Positions 17,113 through 24,649 of a stretch of DNA of 64,000 nucleotides are shown in pieces. Source of the DNA: CAZEHS01 sp964424355 (lineage in GTDB: Bacteria; Bacillota; Clostridia; Peptostreptococcales; Acidaminobacteraceae); contig CAYRIO010000003.1 in the NCBI GenBank assembly GCA_964424355.1, positions 62,001-126,000 of the forward strand. The letters run 5' to 3'. The notes below the pieces were generated by a model. It saw only the letters and a program-made list of their open reading frames with translations, searched no databases and had not been told where the DNA came from. A program made the position numbers and the translations under genes. Position 1 is the first letter of the stretch, and each line of letters opens with the position of its first letter.

Positions 17113-17313
17113 GTGAAAGGGAATTTTTTATATAGGACCAGAACCGGTGAAATCAAAGTGCCGGTGGACGAATTGCTTTTTTTGAATAACCTCAATTATT
17201 TTGAAGGAATGGGCAGATACAGTAATGAAATATGCTATGAAAAGGCATTGCTTGTTACGGGCTATAGGGTCGTTAGCCCTCTGGAGCATGAAGTGGAGCA
17301 ATATCAAATATAA
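17113..17313 (+). CDS. Small hypothetical protein (66 residues)
   Basis: The start is placed at GTG 17113 because AAGGAGG lies seven bases upstream; an in-frame ATG at 17095 overlaps that site. The product is a short, mixed-charge soluble protein, VKGNFLYRTRTGE... ending EVEQYQI, with no signal peptide or membrane segment. I do not recognise the family. It is bounded downstream by a very strong terminator and is probably monocistronic. Confidence 0.6.
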   Translation: MKGNFLYRTRTGEIKVPVDELLFLNNLNYFEGMGRYSNEICYEKALLVTGYRVVSPLEHEVEQYQI

Positions 17314-17373
17314 ATGAGAAGCTGGAACCGCACCGTCTTGGTCAGTCACTCTCAGTGTAGATCTCTGGGGAAC

Positions 17374-17420
17374 AAAGAAAATGAACGCCTGCGCATCAAT
17401 GCCAGGCGTTCATTTTCTTT
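17374..17420. terminator. Strong bidirectional terminator
   Basis: A perfect 18-bp stem (17374-17391 with 17403-17420) and an 11-base loop. The arms are rich in A on one side and T on the other, so either strand yields a U-rich tail. It separates convergent genes ending at 17313 and 17454. Confidence 0.92.
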
Positions 17421-17453
17421 GAATTTTGCAGAGGGGCCGACATGCGGAGCATG

Positions 17454-18227
17454 TTACCCTGCCAAATCAATCGCTTTATCAACTCCAACACCCTTCAAGG
17501 CTTGCAGGTCATTGGTCATCCGTGAAACCCGCTTTGGCAGGTTGGGATGAGTGGCGTTTATTTCTGAGAACCAGACCCAAAAGCCACTTTCTGTGTACGC
17601 TTGCTGTACGAAGGCTTCAACGTTTACATGGGTATAGAGTCTTTTTCCGCTGGCCAGAACCATCAACCCGGTCACTGCACCCTGAGGAACGTGGTATCCT
17701 GCAATCATGTCACAGGTGTACTCACAGGCACGGGAATAGGCGGAACCCAGGAAGGGGATCAACGTTGAGGGAATCAGCAATGTGCGCTTTGTAAGATGTT
17801 TCCGCTGGATGTGGGCAAGCTCATGACAGAGGATGAAATCAACAGCTTCTTCCCCCTGTTCGTAGGCCAGTTCTAACACATCTGAATAAATGACAACGAA
17901 ATCTCGTCCCAGAAAGCGTGTGGCGAAGGCATTCAACATGCCGCCGGATTGCAGCAAATACAACTCCGGCAAAGTCCGCATGCCCATATCTTGAGACAGC
18001 CGCAATGCTTTCGCATAGATGTTTGGAAACTGGTTCTGTGTAATTTTCACGCCATTGCCTCGAAGTCCACCAATCAGCATGCCCTGCATAAACAGGAATG
18101 CAATTGCGCCAATAAGCATGTAACTGATCCCAACAATTGAGATTGTCAGGAGAATGTAAGAAATAACACTGACAACCAGACAGATTCCATAATACCTATT
18201 TTCCTTTGGATGGATCAATGTGTTCAT
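17454..18227 (-). CDS. M48 family zinc metalloprotease, membrane-anchored
   Basis: A 257-residue protein with two N-terminal hydrophobic helices (about residues 14-55) and the zinc-protease motif HELAH (FILCHELAHIQRKH, about residues 137-150). A second conserved segment, YSRACEYTCDMIAGYH at about 172-187, supplies the third metal ligand E and the xxEYxCD pattern of the M48 (Ste24/HtpX-like) group. It lacks the full HtpX topology of four helices and is shorter than HtpX. It probably degrades or processes membrane-associated proteins. The start follows GAGGAAGACT. Confidence 0.87.
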   Translation of the reverse strand: MNTLIHPKENRYYGICLVVSVISYILLTISIVGISYMLIGAIAFLFMQGMLIGGLRGNGVKITQNQFPNIYAKALRLSQDMGMRTLPELYLLQSGGMLNAFATRFLGRDFVVIYSDVLELAYEQGEEAVDFILCHELAHIQRKHLTKRTLLIPSTLIPFLGSAYSRACEYTCDMIAGYHVPQGAVTGLMVLASGKRLYTHVNVEAFVQQAYTESGFWVWFSEINATHPNLPKRVSRMTNDLQALKGVGVDKAIDLAG

Positions 18228-18406
18228 TAGTCTTCCTCATTTCATTTATTTTGTATGCGACGGATACAACAATAACCACAATATCTTATTGCTGCCATAT
18301 GGTCAATAGTGGAAATTTAATATGTATAAACTTCCAAAGTTTAAATACACCGTCAATACACTTGATGCTATTTCACCTAAATATCTGTATTCTGTCAACA
18401 TCCCCC

Positions 18407-18435
18407 TTGAAATACCTGATTTGATTCACTATAAT
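18407..18435 (+). promoter_or_regulatory. Promoter of tRNA-Ser
   Basis: TTGAAA (18407-18412), a 17-base spacer and TATAAT (18430-18435), a near-consensus sigma-A promoter about 21 bp before the mature tRNA 5' end. Confidence 0.85.
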
Positions 18436-18456
18436 AGGGAGGTCAGACCTCACTCT

Positions 18457-18544
18457 GGAGAGATGTCCGAGTGGTCGAAGGTGACAGACTCGAAATCTGT
18501 TGAGCCGAAAGGTTCCTAGGGTTCGAATCCCTATCTCTCCGCCA
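18457..18544 (+). tRNA. tRNA-Ser (anticodon CGA, reads UCG)
   Basis: An 88-base class II tRNA with encoded CCA. The acceptor stem is GGAGAGA / TCTCTCC with G discriminator; the anticodon stem ACAGA/TCTGT encloses the loop CTCGAAA, giving anticodon CGA. The long variable arm (GAGCCGAAAGGTTC region) is characteristic of serine tRNAs, and the T-loop GGTTCGAATCC is intact. Confidence 0.97.
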
Positions 18545-18545
18545 A

Positions 18546-18591
18546 AAAGAATGGCTTCCTATTGTTGAATAGGAAGCCATTCTTTATTTTT
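18546..18591 (+). terminator. Terminator of tRNA-Ser
   Basis: A perfect 18-bp stem (18546-18563 with 18568-18585) and GTTG loop, followed by ATTTTTG. It begins two bases after the CCA. Confidence 0.92.
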
Positions 18592-18672
18592 GCCGGTTAA
18601 CATCGAATATTATGGGTATATATAAGTATACAAACGGGAAGGGTTGACTTGTCATTGGGGAGGAGGGCTGTT

Positions 18673-18978
18673 ATGCAATTCCGTAATGATTCACGTAGCA
18701 GCAAAGCCGCGCATGATCGCGGCAGAGGCATGATTGGTGAACGGACGCGCAGCCATTTCATGATGGAGCAGCGAGAGAAGAAGCATGAGCTTGAATCCAA
18801 CCGGGAGTCCATACGAAAGGCTCTCAATGATGGCTTTGAGTACGATGATACAACCCGGGAGGGAGAAGGTTATAGAGTACGATTCATTAACAGAAAGACA
18901 GGAGACACAAGAGATTACCGATTCCAGTTTGAATCAAACTATGTACGTCTCAACTCGTTCTGGTGGAAAAAACAATGA
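18673..18978 (+). CDS. Hypothetical basic protein (101 residues)
   Basis: The start is ATG 18673, preceded by GGGAGGAGGGC; an upstream in-frame start lacks a site. The N-terminal half is highly charged and probably helical (GERTRSHFMMEQREKKHELE), and the C-terminal part is beta-rich (EGYRVRFINRKTGDTRDYRF). No signal peptide or membrane helix. I do not recognise a family. It is followed by a terminator shared with the convergent CHAD gene. Confidence 0.65.
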   Translation: MQFRNDSRSSKAAHDRGRGMIGERTRSHFMMEQREKKHELESNRESIRKALNDGFEYDDTTREGEGYRVRFINRKTGDTRDYRFQFESNYVRLNSFWWKKQ

Positions 18979-18994
18979 TATGAATGGTGGACTT

Positions 18995-19022
18995 CGTCGG
19001 GCTCAAAGGCCCGACGTTTTTT
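18995..19022 (+). terminator. Rho-independent terminator
   Basis: Stem CGTCGGGC / GCCCGACG with a 6-base loop and a T-run of six, between convergent genes. Confidence 0.9.
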
Positions 19023-19845
19023 ATTTCAGCTGTGTTTCAAAGCGGATTGCATGTACTTCATCCTTGACAGTATTCAGCAAGGCATCCAATTCGTCCTGGA
19101 GTGTGGCGCGGAATGCAAGGACTTCGGAATCCGATTCAGGATAAGCCTTATCAATCTGTTCAAGTAACACCTTGAGGTCTTGAAGAGCGCCCAATTCATT
19201 CTGCCACTCTTTAACCGCACCGATGAGGATCTGCTTGATTCCAAAACCCTGCTCCAGCATCTCCAAATGGTATCGGTACTCTTTCAATCGGATCCGGAGA
19301 CAGTGGCATCCGCACAGGTCAGGCTTTTGGCAGTAATGAACAGCATTGTGAAGCTCTTGGGTCAGGTGATTAAGATAGAGGTAGGATTTAAGTTCCAATT
19401 CTTTATCGCTGATTGGCGTTTCGTGAATCAGGGTGCGTACCTTTTTTCGGATTTTCTGGAGCTGCCACTGATCCATTTCAGAAGCCAGCTTACTCAGCTT
19501 GTTTTTTTCATAGGATTTAAATAGTTCAAGAAGTTTTGGAGGGCATCCTTTTTCTGAGGAGAGCGCTCCTAAGGTGGTGATTTGTGTTTGAAGATCTCGA
19601 ATCTGATTCAAGGATTTTAAATAGCGCTTCAGCTTTTTATGATAAAGCCTGTATTTGCCGGATGTGTCTTCGTTTTGATCAGACAGGAAACTGAGAAAAT
19701 TCAAATGAGTGAGGAACCTGCGGATGGACACACGCAGATCGTGGATGGCTTCTTCAGTGGGACTGCCATATGCCCGTTCAAAATTCATGCACATGGTGTT
19801 CAAACGGAGTTCGGTGAATCGGATCAGAGCTGGAAATTGTATCAT
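19021..19845 (-). CDS. CHAD domain protein
   Basis: A 274-residue all-helical protein matching the CHAD (conserved histidine alpha-helical) domain. The diagnostic N-terminal block EEAIHDLRVSIRRFLTHLNFL is at about residues 31-51, and further conserved His/Arg positions occur in CHCLRIRLKEYRYHLEML (about 180-197). CHAD domains bind inorganic polyphosphate, so this may be a polyphosphate-associated protein; no CYTH triphosphatase domain is fused or adjacent. The product lacks export signals. Stand-alone gene. Confidence 0.85.
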   Translation of the reverse strand: MIQFPALIRFTELRLNTMCMNFERAYGSPTEEAIHDLRVSIRRFLTHLNFLSFLSDQNEDTSGKYRLYHKKLKRYLKSLNQIRDLQTQITTLGALSSEKGCPPKLLELFKSYEKNKLSKLASEMDQWQLQKIRKKVRTLIHETPISDKELELKSYLYLNHLTQELHNAVHYCQKPDLCGCHCLRIRLKEYRYHLEMLEQGFGIKQILIGAVKEWQNELGALQDLKVLLEQIDKAYPESDSEVLAFRATLQDELDALLNTVKDEVHAIRFETQLK

Positions 19846-19939
19846 CTTATCCCCCGTGATGGCGACAGGCCATTGTGATATTTTATTTCAATTCCATAGG
19901 ATATCCTAATCTTCTCACATTTCAAAAAATTTGCAAGAA

Positions 19940-19966
19940 AAACCCTCCATATTAAGGAGGGTTTGG
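19940..19966 (-). terminator. Terminator of the coiled-coil protein gene
   Basis: Stem AAACCCTCC / GGAGGGTTT with a six-base loop. Read on the minus strand it is followed by TTTTC, fitting the gene that ends at 19980. Confidence 0.85.
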
Positions 19967-19979
19967 TGTGCTATAAGGA

Positions 19980-20282
19980 TTATTCGGTTGCTTCAGGCTT
20001 CTCGTTGACTTCCTGGATTTTTGTTTTGATATCTTCAATTTCAGCGAATTTTGCGGTGATGTCCTGATTGATTTTTCCAATCAGTTCGAGTGGAAATTCT
20101 TGTGATTTTGCATGGGCATCATAAACTAGCTCACCGATCTCGAATTTCAGTTTTTTGATATCACCCTCAATTTGAGAGATGCTCATCTTGTGTTTTCCGA
20201 TTTCAACCATATCTTGAGATTTGCTGCCGATTGCTTGTGCTGTGGATACCGCTTTTTCCGAAAGGTTCTTAAAAAAACTCAT
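19980..20282 (-). CDS. Small coiled-coil hypothetical protein (100 residues)
   Basis: A 100-residue soluble protein that is almost wholly helical, with heptad-like spacing in MSISQIEGDIKKLKFEIGEL and in the C-terminal DITAKFAEIEDIKTKIQEVN. The N-terminus FFKNLSEKAVSTAQAIGSK is amphipathic. It resembles short clostridial proteins that in other members carry a C-terminal zinc ribbon; no cysteines are present here. Function unknown. It lies 68 bp downstream of the cytochrome-b5-like lipoprotein gene on the same strand, so co-transcription is possible. Confidence 0.7.
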   Translation of the reverse strand: MSFFKNLSEKAVSTAQAIGSKSQDMVEIGKHKMSISQIEGDIKKLKFEIGELVYDAHAKSQEFPLELIGKINQDITAKFAEIEDIKTKIQEVNEKPEATE

Positions 20283-20350
20283 CAGGGTTTCCTCCTTTTT
20301 CAGATGGTATTGAAGGGCTTTCCCTACGGTAATGCACTGAGGGGCAGTCC

Positions 20351-20698
20351 CTATTGCTTAATCTTACCAACAACCGGTAGTTTTTCCAAGACTTTTTTCC
20401 CGTGGGGAGACTGCTCGATCAAACTGCTGGCGTCAATGCCAGCTTGATATTTGTCCTGATGGATTCCGCCAGCCCATGGAGGGACATCGGTTACATCATA
20501 AACAACGCCATCAACAGCAATGTACGCTTTTGCGCCATCCTTACCGTTATATTTTGCTAAGTCATCCAGTGTCAATTCATTGACCTGAACGCTTTCTGTA
20601 TCGGTTACAGGCGGAGCGGGCTGCTGTGCTGATGATGGAGAACACCCAGGCAAAATCAGCAATAGGATCAGAATGAAAAACAAAACATTTCTTTTCAT
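20351..20698 (-). CDS. Lipoprotein with cytochrome-b5-like heme/steroid-binding domain
   Basis: The start is ATG 20698 with GGAGG nine bases upstream; the open frame extends to 20749 without a site. The 115-residue product has a lipoprotein signal MKRNVLFFILILLLILPGC, giving a lipidated cysteine, a short Pro/Ser-rich linker, then a cytochrome-b5-like domain (about residues 40-115) with LTLDDLAKYNG, AYIAVDGVVYDVT and the WAGGIHQDKYQAG loop that replaces the HPGG loop of true cytochrome b5. It is anchored outside the cell membrane. Whether it binds heme is unknown, since the canonical histidine pair is not obvious. Confidence 0.85.
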   Translation of the reverse strand: MKRNVLFFILILLLILPGCSPSSAQQPAPPVTDTESVQVNELTLDDLAKYNGKDGAKAYIAVDGVVYDVTDVPPWAGGIHQDKYQAGIDASSLIEQSPHGKKVLEKLPVVGKIKQ

Positions 20699-20838
20699 CG
20701 GTTTACCTCCTTTTCGGCAATATACCCGTGAGAATCCCGGAATAATCACTTTTGAAAATTATTTTGTCCTTTGATAGGAAATCCGGAACATTTCAAGAAT
20801 AGTACGGTTATAAAATGGAAATGCACGGGAGGGCTCAT

Positions 20839-21717
20839 ATGAAATTGAAAATCTATCAGGTCGATGCGTTTACAGACCGGGCCTATGGCGGAAACCCAGC
20901 GGGGGTTGTCCCGGATGGGCGGCTGCTTTCTGCTGGGCAAATGCAGCAGATTGCACTGGAAATGAATCTCTCTGAAACCGCTTTTGTGTTTCCGGGAGGT
21001 CCGGGCTATGATTTTGAGGTGCGTTTTTTTACGCCCCTGGAAGAGGTGGACTTATGCGGTCATGCGACTGTTGCTGCATTTCACCTGCTGAGGGAGCTTG
21101 GCAGGGTTCCTGCGGGTATGGAAAAGCTGGTTCAAAAGACGCGAGCCGGACTTTTGGAGATTGTCCTTCAGCCGGATGGCGGCATCCTGATGCGGCAGGC
21201 AAATCCCAAAAGATTAATCGTTTATGAGGACACCACTGAGCTGGCAGAGATCATGGGAGCACGGAAAGAAGATCTGAGGATTTCAGGGATATTGGAAAGT
21301 CCAGAGAGCTGGTCTACCGGTCTGCCGGACATCATGCTGCCTGTGAGCTCCGTCGCCGCTTTGAAAGCGATGGTTCCCGATATGGGGAGGCTCAGCGATT
21401 TTAGCCGAAAAGCTGAGGTGACCGGCGTCCATGCGTTTGCGTTTACTGAGGAAGGGGTGCTCTGGTGCAGGAATTTTGCGCCAGCCTGCGGTATTCCAGA
21501 GGAATCTGCCACCGGGACATCCAATGGTGCGCTGGGAGCATGCCTGCATTATCATGGCCGAAAGCAGGGAGACGTGTTGGAATTCACAGCCCATCAAGGG
21601 GACTGGATGGGGCGCCCCAGCAGGATTTCAGTGAATGTGCGGGGCGGTGCGAATCCGGAAGTCTGGGTGGGAGGCCGCGCGGTCACAGTTATTGAAGGAG
21701 ATATCCTGATTCCGTGA
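20839..21717 (+). CDS. PhzF family isomerase/epimerase
   Basis: The start is ATG 20839 after GGGAGGGCTC, giving 292 residues. The N-terminal YQVDAFTDRAYGGNPAGVV and the catalytic-glutamate segment MNLSETAFVF (about residues 40-49) are diagnostic for the PhzF fold, which has two similar halves with diaminopimelate-epimerase-like topology; the second half has GIPEESATGTSNGALGACL. PhzF in phenazine producers isomerises a chorismate-derived intermediate, but most homologues, including this one outside any phenazine operon, have unknown substrates. Monocistronic. Confidence 0.88.
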   Translation: MKLKIYQVDAFTDRAYGGNPAGVVPDGRLLSAGQMQQIALEMNLSETAFVFPGGPGYDFEVRFFTPLEEVDLCGHATVAAFHLLRELGRVPAGMEKLVQKTRAGLLEIVLQPDGGILMRQANPKRLIVYEDTTELAEIMGARKEDLRISGILESPESWSTGLPDIMLPVSSVAALKAMVPDMGRLSDFSRKAEVTGVHAFAFTEEGVLWCRNFAPACGIPEESATGTSNGALGACLHYHGRKQGDVLEFTAHQGDWMGRPSRISVNVRGGANPEVWVGGRAVTVIEGDILIP

Positions 21718-21769
21718 AATAAGCAGAGCTGCTTCACTTTGTAATGATTCTAAAATCGTAAAAATACCA

Positions 21770-21798
21770 TTAACTTCTGCTTGGGAACATTGTATAAT
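21770..21798 (+). promoter_or_regulatory. Promoter of the hydrogenase operon
   Basis: TTAACT (21770-21775), 17-base spacer, TATAAT (21793-21798) with an upstream TG forming an extended -10. It lies 116 bp before the first gene. Confidence 0.75.
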
Positions 21799-21806
21799 GG
21801 AAGATG

Positions 21807-21832
21807 AAACGTGTTAATTTTTTAACACGTTT
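21807..21832 (+). promoter_or_regulatory. Rex-like operator at the hydrogenase operon start
   Basis: A perfect 11-bp inverted repeat AAACGTGTTAA / TTAACACGTTT around a TTTT centre, placed 8-34 bases after the -10 and so over the transcription start. Its core TGTTAA-N4-TTAACA matches the clostridial Rex consensus (TTGTTAA-N4-TTAACAA) except at the outermost base pair. Rex represses fermentation and hydrogen genes when NADH/NAD+ is low. Confidence 0.7.
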
Positions 21833-21914
21833 GTCGACATAAAAAAATGATTTAAACACATGGGGCAGGGTAAAAGAAATTTGCTGACACAGTAATCGAA
21901 AGGATGGTGGGTGT

Positions 21915-22421
21915 ATGTCAAAAGCCAAGGCCAGAGCCAGAACAATCAGTGTACCGGATCTGCCAAAGGAAATGTACGACCAGTTGGAAGAGTACATGGC
22001 TTCCCTGGAGGATCCCAAAGGATCTCTGATTCACGTTCTGCACAAGGCACAGCACATCTTTGGGTATCTACCTATGGAAGTGCAGCTGTTTATTGCTCGG
22101 AAAATGGGCATTTCCGGCGCAGAGGTTTTCGGTGTCGTAAGTTTCTATTCCTACTTCACAACAGTTCCCCAAGGAAAGCACATCATCAATGTCTGTATGG
22201 GAACCGCTTGTTTTGTTAAGGGATCAGTAAAAATCCTGGACAAATTCAAGGACCAACTGGGTGTGAACACCGGGGACACCACGCCGGACAAAATTTTCAC
22301 CCTGAAGGATGTCCGATGTCTTGGCGCCTGCGGACTTGCACCGATTATTCTGGTTGATGAAAAAGTTTACGGACATGTAAAAGCGGATGATGTTGCTGGC
22401 ATCCTGAATTCGTATCGGTAG
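21915..22421 (+). CDS. hndA: Hydrogenase [2Fe-2S] subunit, NuoE-like (HndA-type)
   Basis: A 168-residue thioredoxin-like ferredoxin homologous to the 24-kDa subunit of complex I (NuoE). Helical N-terminal part, then the four [2Fe-2S] cysteines in NVCMGTACFVKG (about residues 94-105) and DVRCLGACGLAP (about 135-146). It is the small subunit of a multimeric NAD(P)-linked [FeFe] hydrogenase. It starts at ATG 21915 and is first of four genes with 12, 22 and 13 bp gaps. Its promoter carries a Rex-like operator. Confidence 0.92.
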   Translation: MSKAKARARTISVPDLPKEMYDQLEEYMASLEDPKGSLIHVLHKAQHIFGYLPMEVQLFIARKMGISGAEVFGVVSFYSYFTTVPQGKHIINVCMGTACFVKGSVKILDKFKDQLGVNTGDTTPDKIFTLKDVRCLGACGLAPIILVDEKVYGHVKADDVAGILNSYR

Positions 22422-22433
22422 GGGAGGATCAGT

Positions 22434-22826
22434 ATGGCGATCAAGTCTCTAGATGAACTGAAGAAAATACGGGAACAGCAGCAAAACAAGGTGAACCTTC
22501 GTGAAAGCGGCACTTTAGGTGATGATACGGCTGAAATCATGGTGGGGCTTGCAACCTGTGGCATTGCCGCCGGCGCCCGCGAAACCCTGAATGCCATGAT
22601 GGATGAAGTAGAAAAGCAGGGACTTAAAAATGTGCGGTTGGTCCGTGTCGGCTGCATGGGTTATTGTCATTCCGAGCCTGTGATTCAGGTGAACGTACCT
22701 GGCATGGAACCGGTGCTCTACGGCAATGTGGATGAAGATAAGGGCCGTGAGATTGTCCGAAGACATGTCATGGGCAAAGAAATGCTGAAGGATTCCATGC
22801 TGATAAAATCTTTCAGTAAAGCCTGA
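22434..22826 (+). CDS. hndB: Hydrogenase [2Fe-2S] ferredoxin-like subunit (HndB-type)
   Basis: A 130-residue protein with a thioredoxin-like [2Fe-2S] fold: GLATCGIAAGA (about residues 35-45) and LVRVGCMGYCHSEP (about 67-80) supply the cysteines. It is the characteristic extra small subunit of HndABCD-type NADP-reducing hydrogenases. Start ATG with GGGGAGGATCAGT upstream. It is co-transcribed with its neighbours. Confidence 0.88.
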   Translation: MAIKSLDELKKIREQQQNKVNLRESGTLGDDTAEIMVGLATCGIAAGARETLNAMMDEVEKQGLKNVRLVRVGCMGYCHSEPVIQVNVPGMEPVLYGNVDEDKGREIVRRHVMGKEMLKDSMLIKSFSKA

Positions 22827-22848
22827 TTCCAGAGCGAGGAGGAGACCG

Positions 22849-24636
22849 ATGAGTACATTTACAAGTCATATCCTGGTCTGCGGGGGAACGGGCTGCGTAT
22901 CCCTTGAAAGTGACAGACTGGTTGATAACTTCACAAAGGCAGTCAAGGCTGCGGGCTATGAAAAGGAAACTCAGGTTGTCAGAACCGGATGTTTCGGCTT
23001 CTGCGGCGAAGGAACGATTGTAAAGATTCTGCCGGACAACACGGTATATGTTCAGGTTAAACCTGAGGATGCCGATGAAATCGTTAAAGAACATATCGTC
23101 AAAGGACGTAAGGTTGAGCGCCTGTTCTACAAGGGTGCCGGTGAAACCGCTCTCAGTGACAAGGATATGGATTTCTATAAGAAGCAGTATCGAATTGCCC
23201 TGCGGAACTGCGGGATGATCGATCCGGAAAATATCGATGAATATATCGGGTTCCAGGGATATGAAGCTTTAGGCAAGGTTCTGGCAGAAATGACCCCGGA
23301 GCAGGTCTGCAAAATTGTGAAAGACAGCGGCCTTCGCGGTCGTGGCGGCGGCGGTTTTGCATCCGGCCTGAAATGGGACTTGACCCGGAAGGTTCCCGGC
23401 GATGAAAAATACATCATGTGCAACGCAGATGAAGGGGATCCAGGCGCGTTCATGGACCGTTCCATCCTGGAGGGCGACCCTCACAGCGTATTGGAAGCCA
23501 TGGCGATCGGCGGTTATGCTACCGGTGCCAACACCGGGATCATCTACATCCGTGCGGAATATCCCCTGGCCATCAAACGTCTTGAAATAGCGATCGATCA
23601 AGCCCGAGAATATGGCCTGTTGGGCAAAGATATCTTTGGATCCGGTTTTGACTTTGATATCAACATCAAGTATGGCGCTGGGGCCTTCGTTTGCGGTGAA
23701 GAAACCGCTCTAATCCACTCTGTGGAAGGGAAGCGGGGTGAGCCCACTAAGAAACCGCCGTTCCCATCGGAAAGCGGCTATAAAGGGAAGCCTACCTCTG
23801 TTAATAACGTTGAGACCTTTGCGAACATACCACCCATCATCCTGAAGGGCTCCGAATGGTTCTCCAGTATCGGAACGGCCACCAGCAAAGGCACCAAGGT
23901 ATTTGCCCTGGCTGGCAAGGTTCAGAACGTGGGCCTCGTAGAGGTTCCCATGGGGACCACCCTGCGTGAGATCATTTTCGATATCGGCGGCGGCATCCGG
24001 GATGGCAAGAAGTTCAAAGCTGTTCAGACCGGCGGTCCTTCCGGTGGTGTCATCACGGAATTGGATTTGGATACCCCCATCGATTATGAAAGCCTGAAAG
24101 CCATCGGATCCATGATGGGCTCCGGCGGGATGATCGTTATGGATGAAGACAACTGCATGGTGGATATCGCTAAATTCTACCTGGAATTCACTCAGGACGA
24201 ATCCTGCGGCAAATGTACCCCCTGCCGTGTCGGCACCAAGCGGATGTACGAGATTCTTGAGCGGATCACCAACGGTGAAGGCCGCATGGAGGATCTGACG
24301 AACCTGGACCAGCTGGGTCGAATGATCAAGGATACTGCCCTGTGCGGTCTGGGTCAGACAGCGCCTAACCCGGTTCTCAGCACCATGCATTATTTCCACG
24401 AGGAATATGAATCCCATATCAAGGACCAGATATGCCTCACCGGCAGTTGTAAGGGCCTTGGAAAATATGAAATCATACCTGAAAAATGTGTCGGCTGTAC
24501 TGCGTGTGCCCGGGCTTGTCCTGTCAAGTGCATTTCCGGCAAAGTGAAGGAAGTCCATTTCATCGACCAATCCAAGTGTATCAAGTGCGGCGCCTGCTTC
24601 ACGGCATGCAAATTTGATGCGGTCATCAAGCCTTAG
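22849..24636 (+). CDS. hndC: Hydrogenase NAD(P)-binding flavoprotein subunit, NuoF-like (HndC-type)
   Basis: A 595-residue subunit: an N-terminal thioredoxin-like [2Fe-2S] domain (CGGTGCVSLES and CFGFCGEG), the FMN/NAD(P)H-binding NuoF core with GLRGRGGGGFASGLKW (about residues 162-177) and CNADEGDPGAF, the N3-type [4Fe-4S] motif SCGKCTPCRVGTKR (about 447-460), and a C-terminal 2x[4Fe-4S] ferredoxin (CVGCTACARACPVKC and CIKCGACFTACKF). It oxidises or reduces pyridine nucleotide and passes electrons to the hydrogenase subunit. In related trimeric enzymes this subunit supports ferredoxin/NAD(P)H electron bifurcation; which cofactor is used here cannot be read. Confidence 0.95.
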   Translation: MSTFTSHILVCGGTGCVSLESDRLVDNFTKAVKAAGYEKETQVVRTGCFGFCGEGTIVKILPDNTVYVQVKPEDADEIVKEHIVKGRKVERLFYKGAGETALSDKDMDFYKKQYRIALRNCGMIDPENIDEYIGFQGYEALGKVLAEMTPEQVCKIVKDSGLRGRGGGGFASGLKWDLTRKVPGDEKYIMCNADEGDPGAFMDRSILEGDPHSVLEAMAIGGYATGANTGIIYIRAEYPLAIKRLEIAIDQAREYGLLGKDIFGSGFDFDINIKYGAGAFVCGEETALIHSVEGKRGEPTKKPPFPSESGYKGKPTSVNNVETFANIPPIILKGSEWFSSIGTATSKGTKVFALAGKVQNVGLVEVPMGTTLREIIFDIGGGIRDGKKFKAVQTGGPSGGVITELDLDTPIDYESLKAIGSMMGSGGMIVMDEDNCMVDIAKFYLEFTQDESCGKCTPCRVGTKRMYEILERITNGEGRMEDLTNLDQLGRMIKDTALCGLGQTAPNPVLSTMHYFHEEYESHIKDQICLTGSCKGLGKYEIIPEKCVGCTACARACPVKCISGKVKEVHFIDQSKCIKCGACFTACKFDAVIKP

Positions 24637-24649
24637 GAGGTACACAGAG

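Noticed and set aside
17113..17313. LytTR-like DNA-binding domain in the 66-residue protein
   Set aside because: A faint VPVDELLFLNNLNYFE resemblance, but the protein is too short and the rest does not match.
24614..24649. Earlier start for the hydrogenase catalytic subunit
   Set aside because: It overlaps the hndC 3' end and lacks a ribosome binding site, while 24650 follows AGGAGG.
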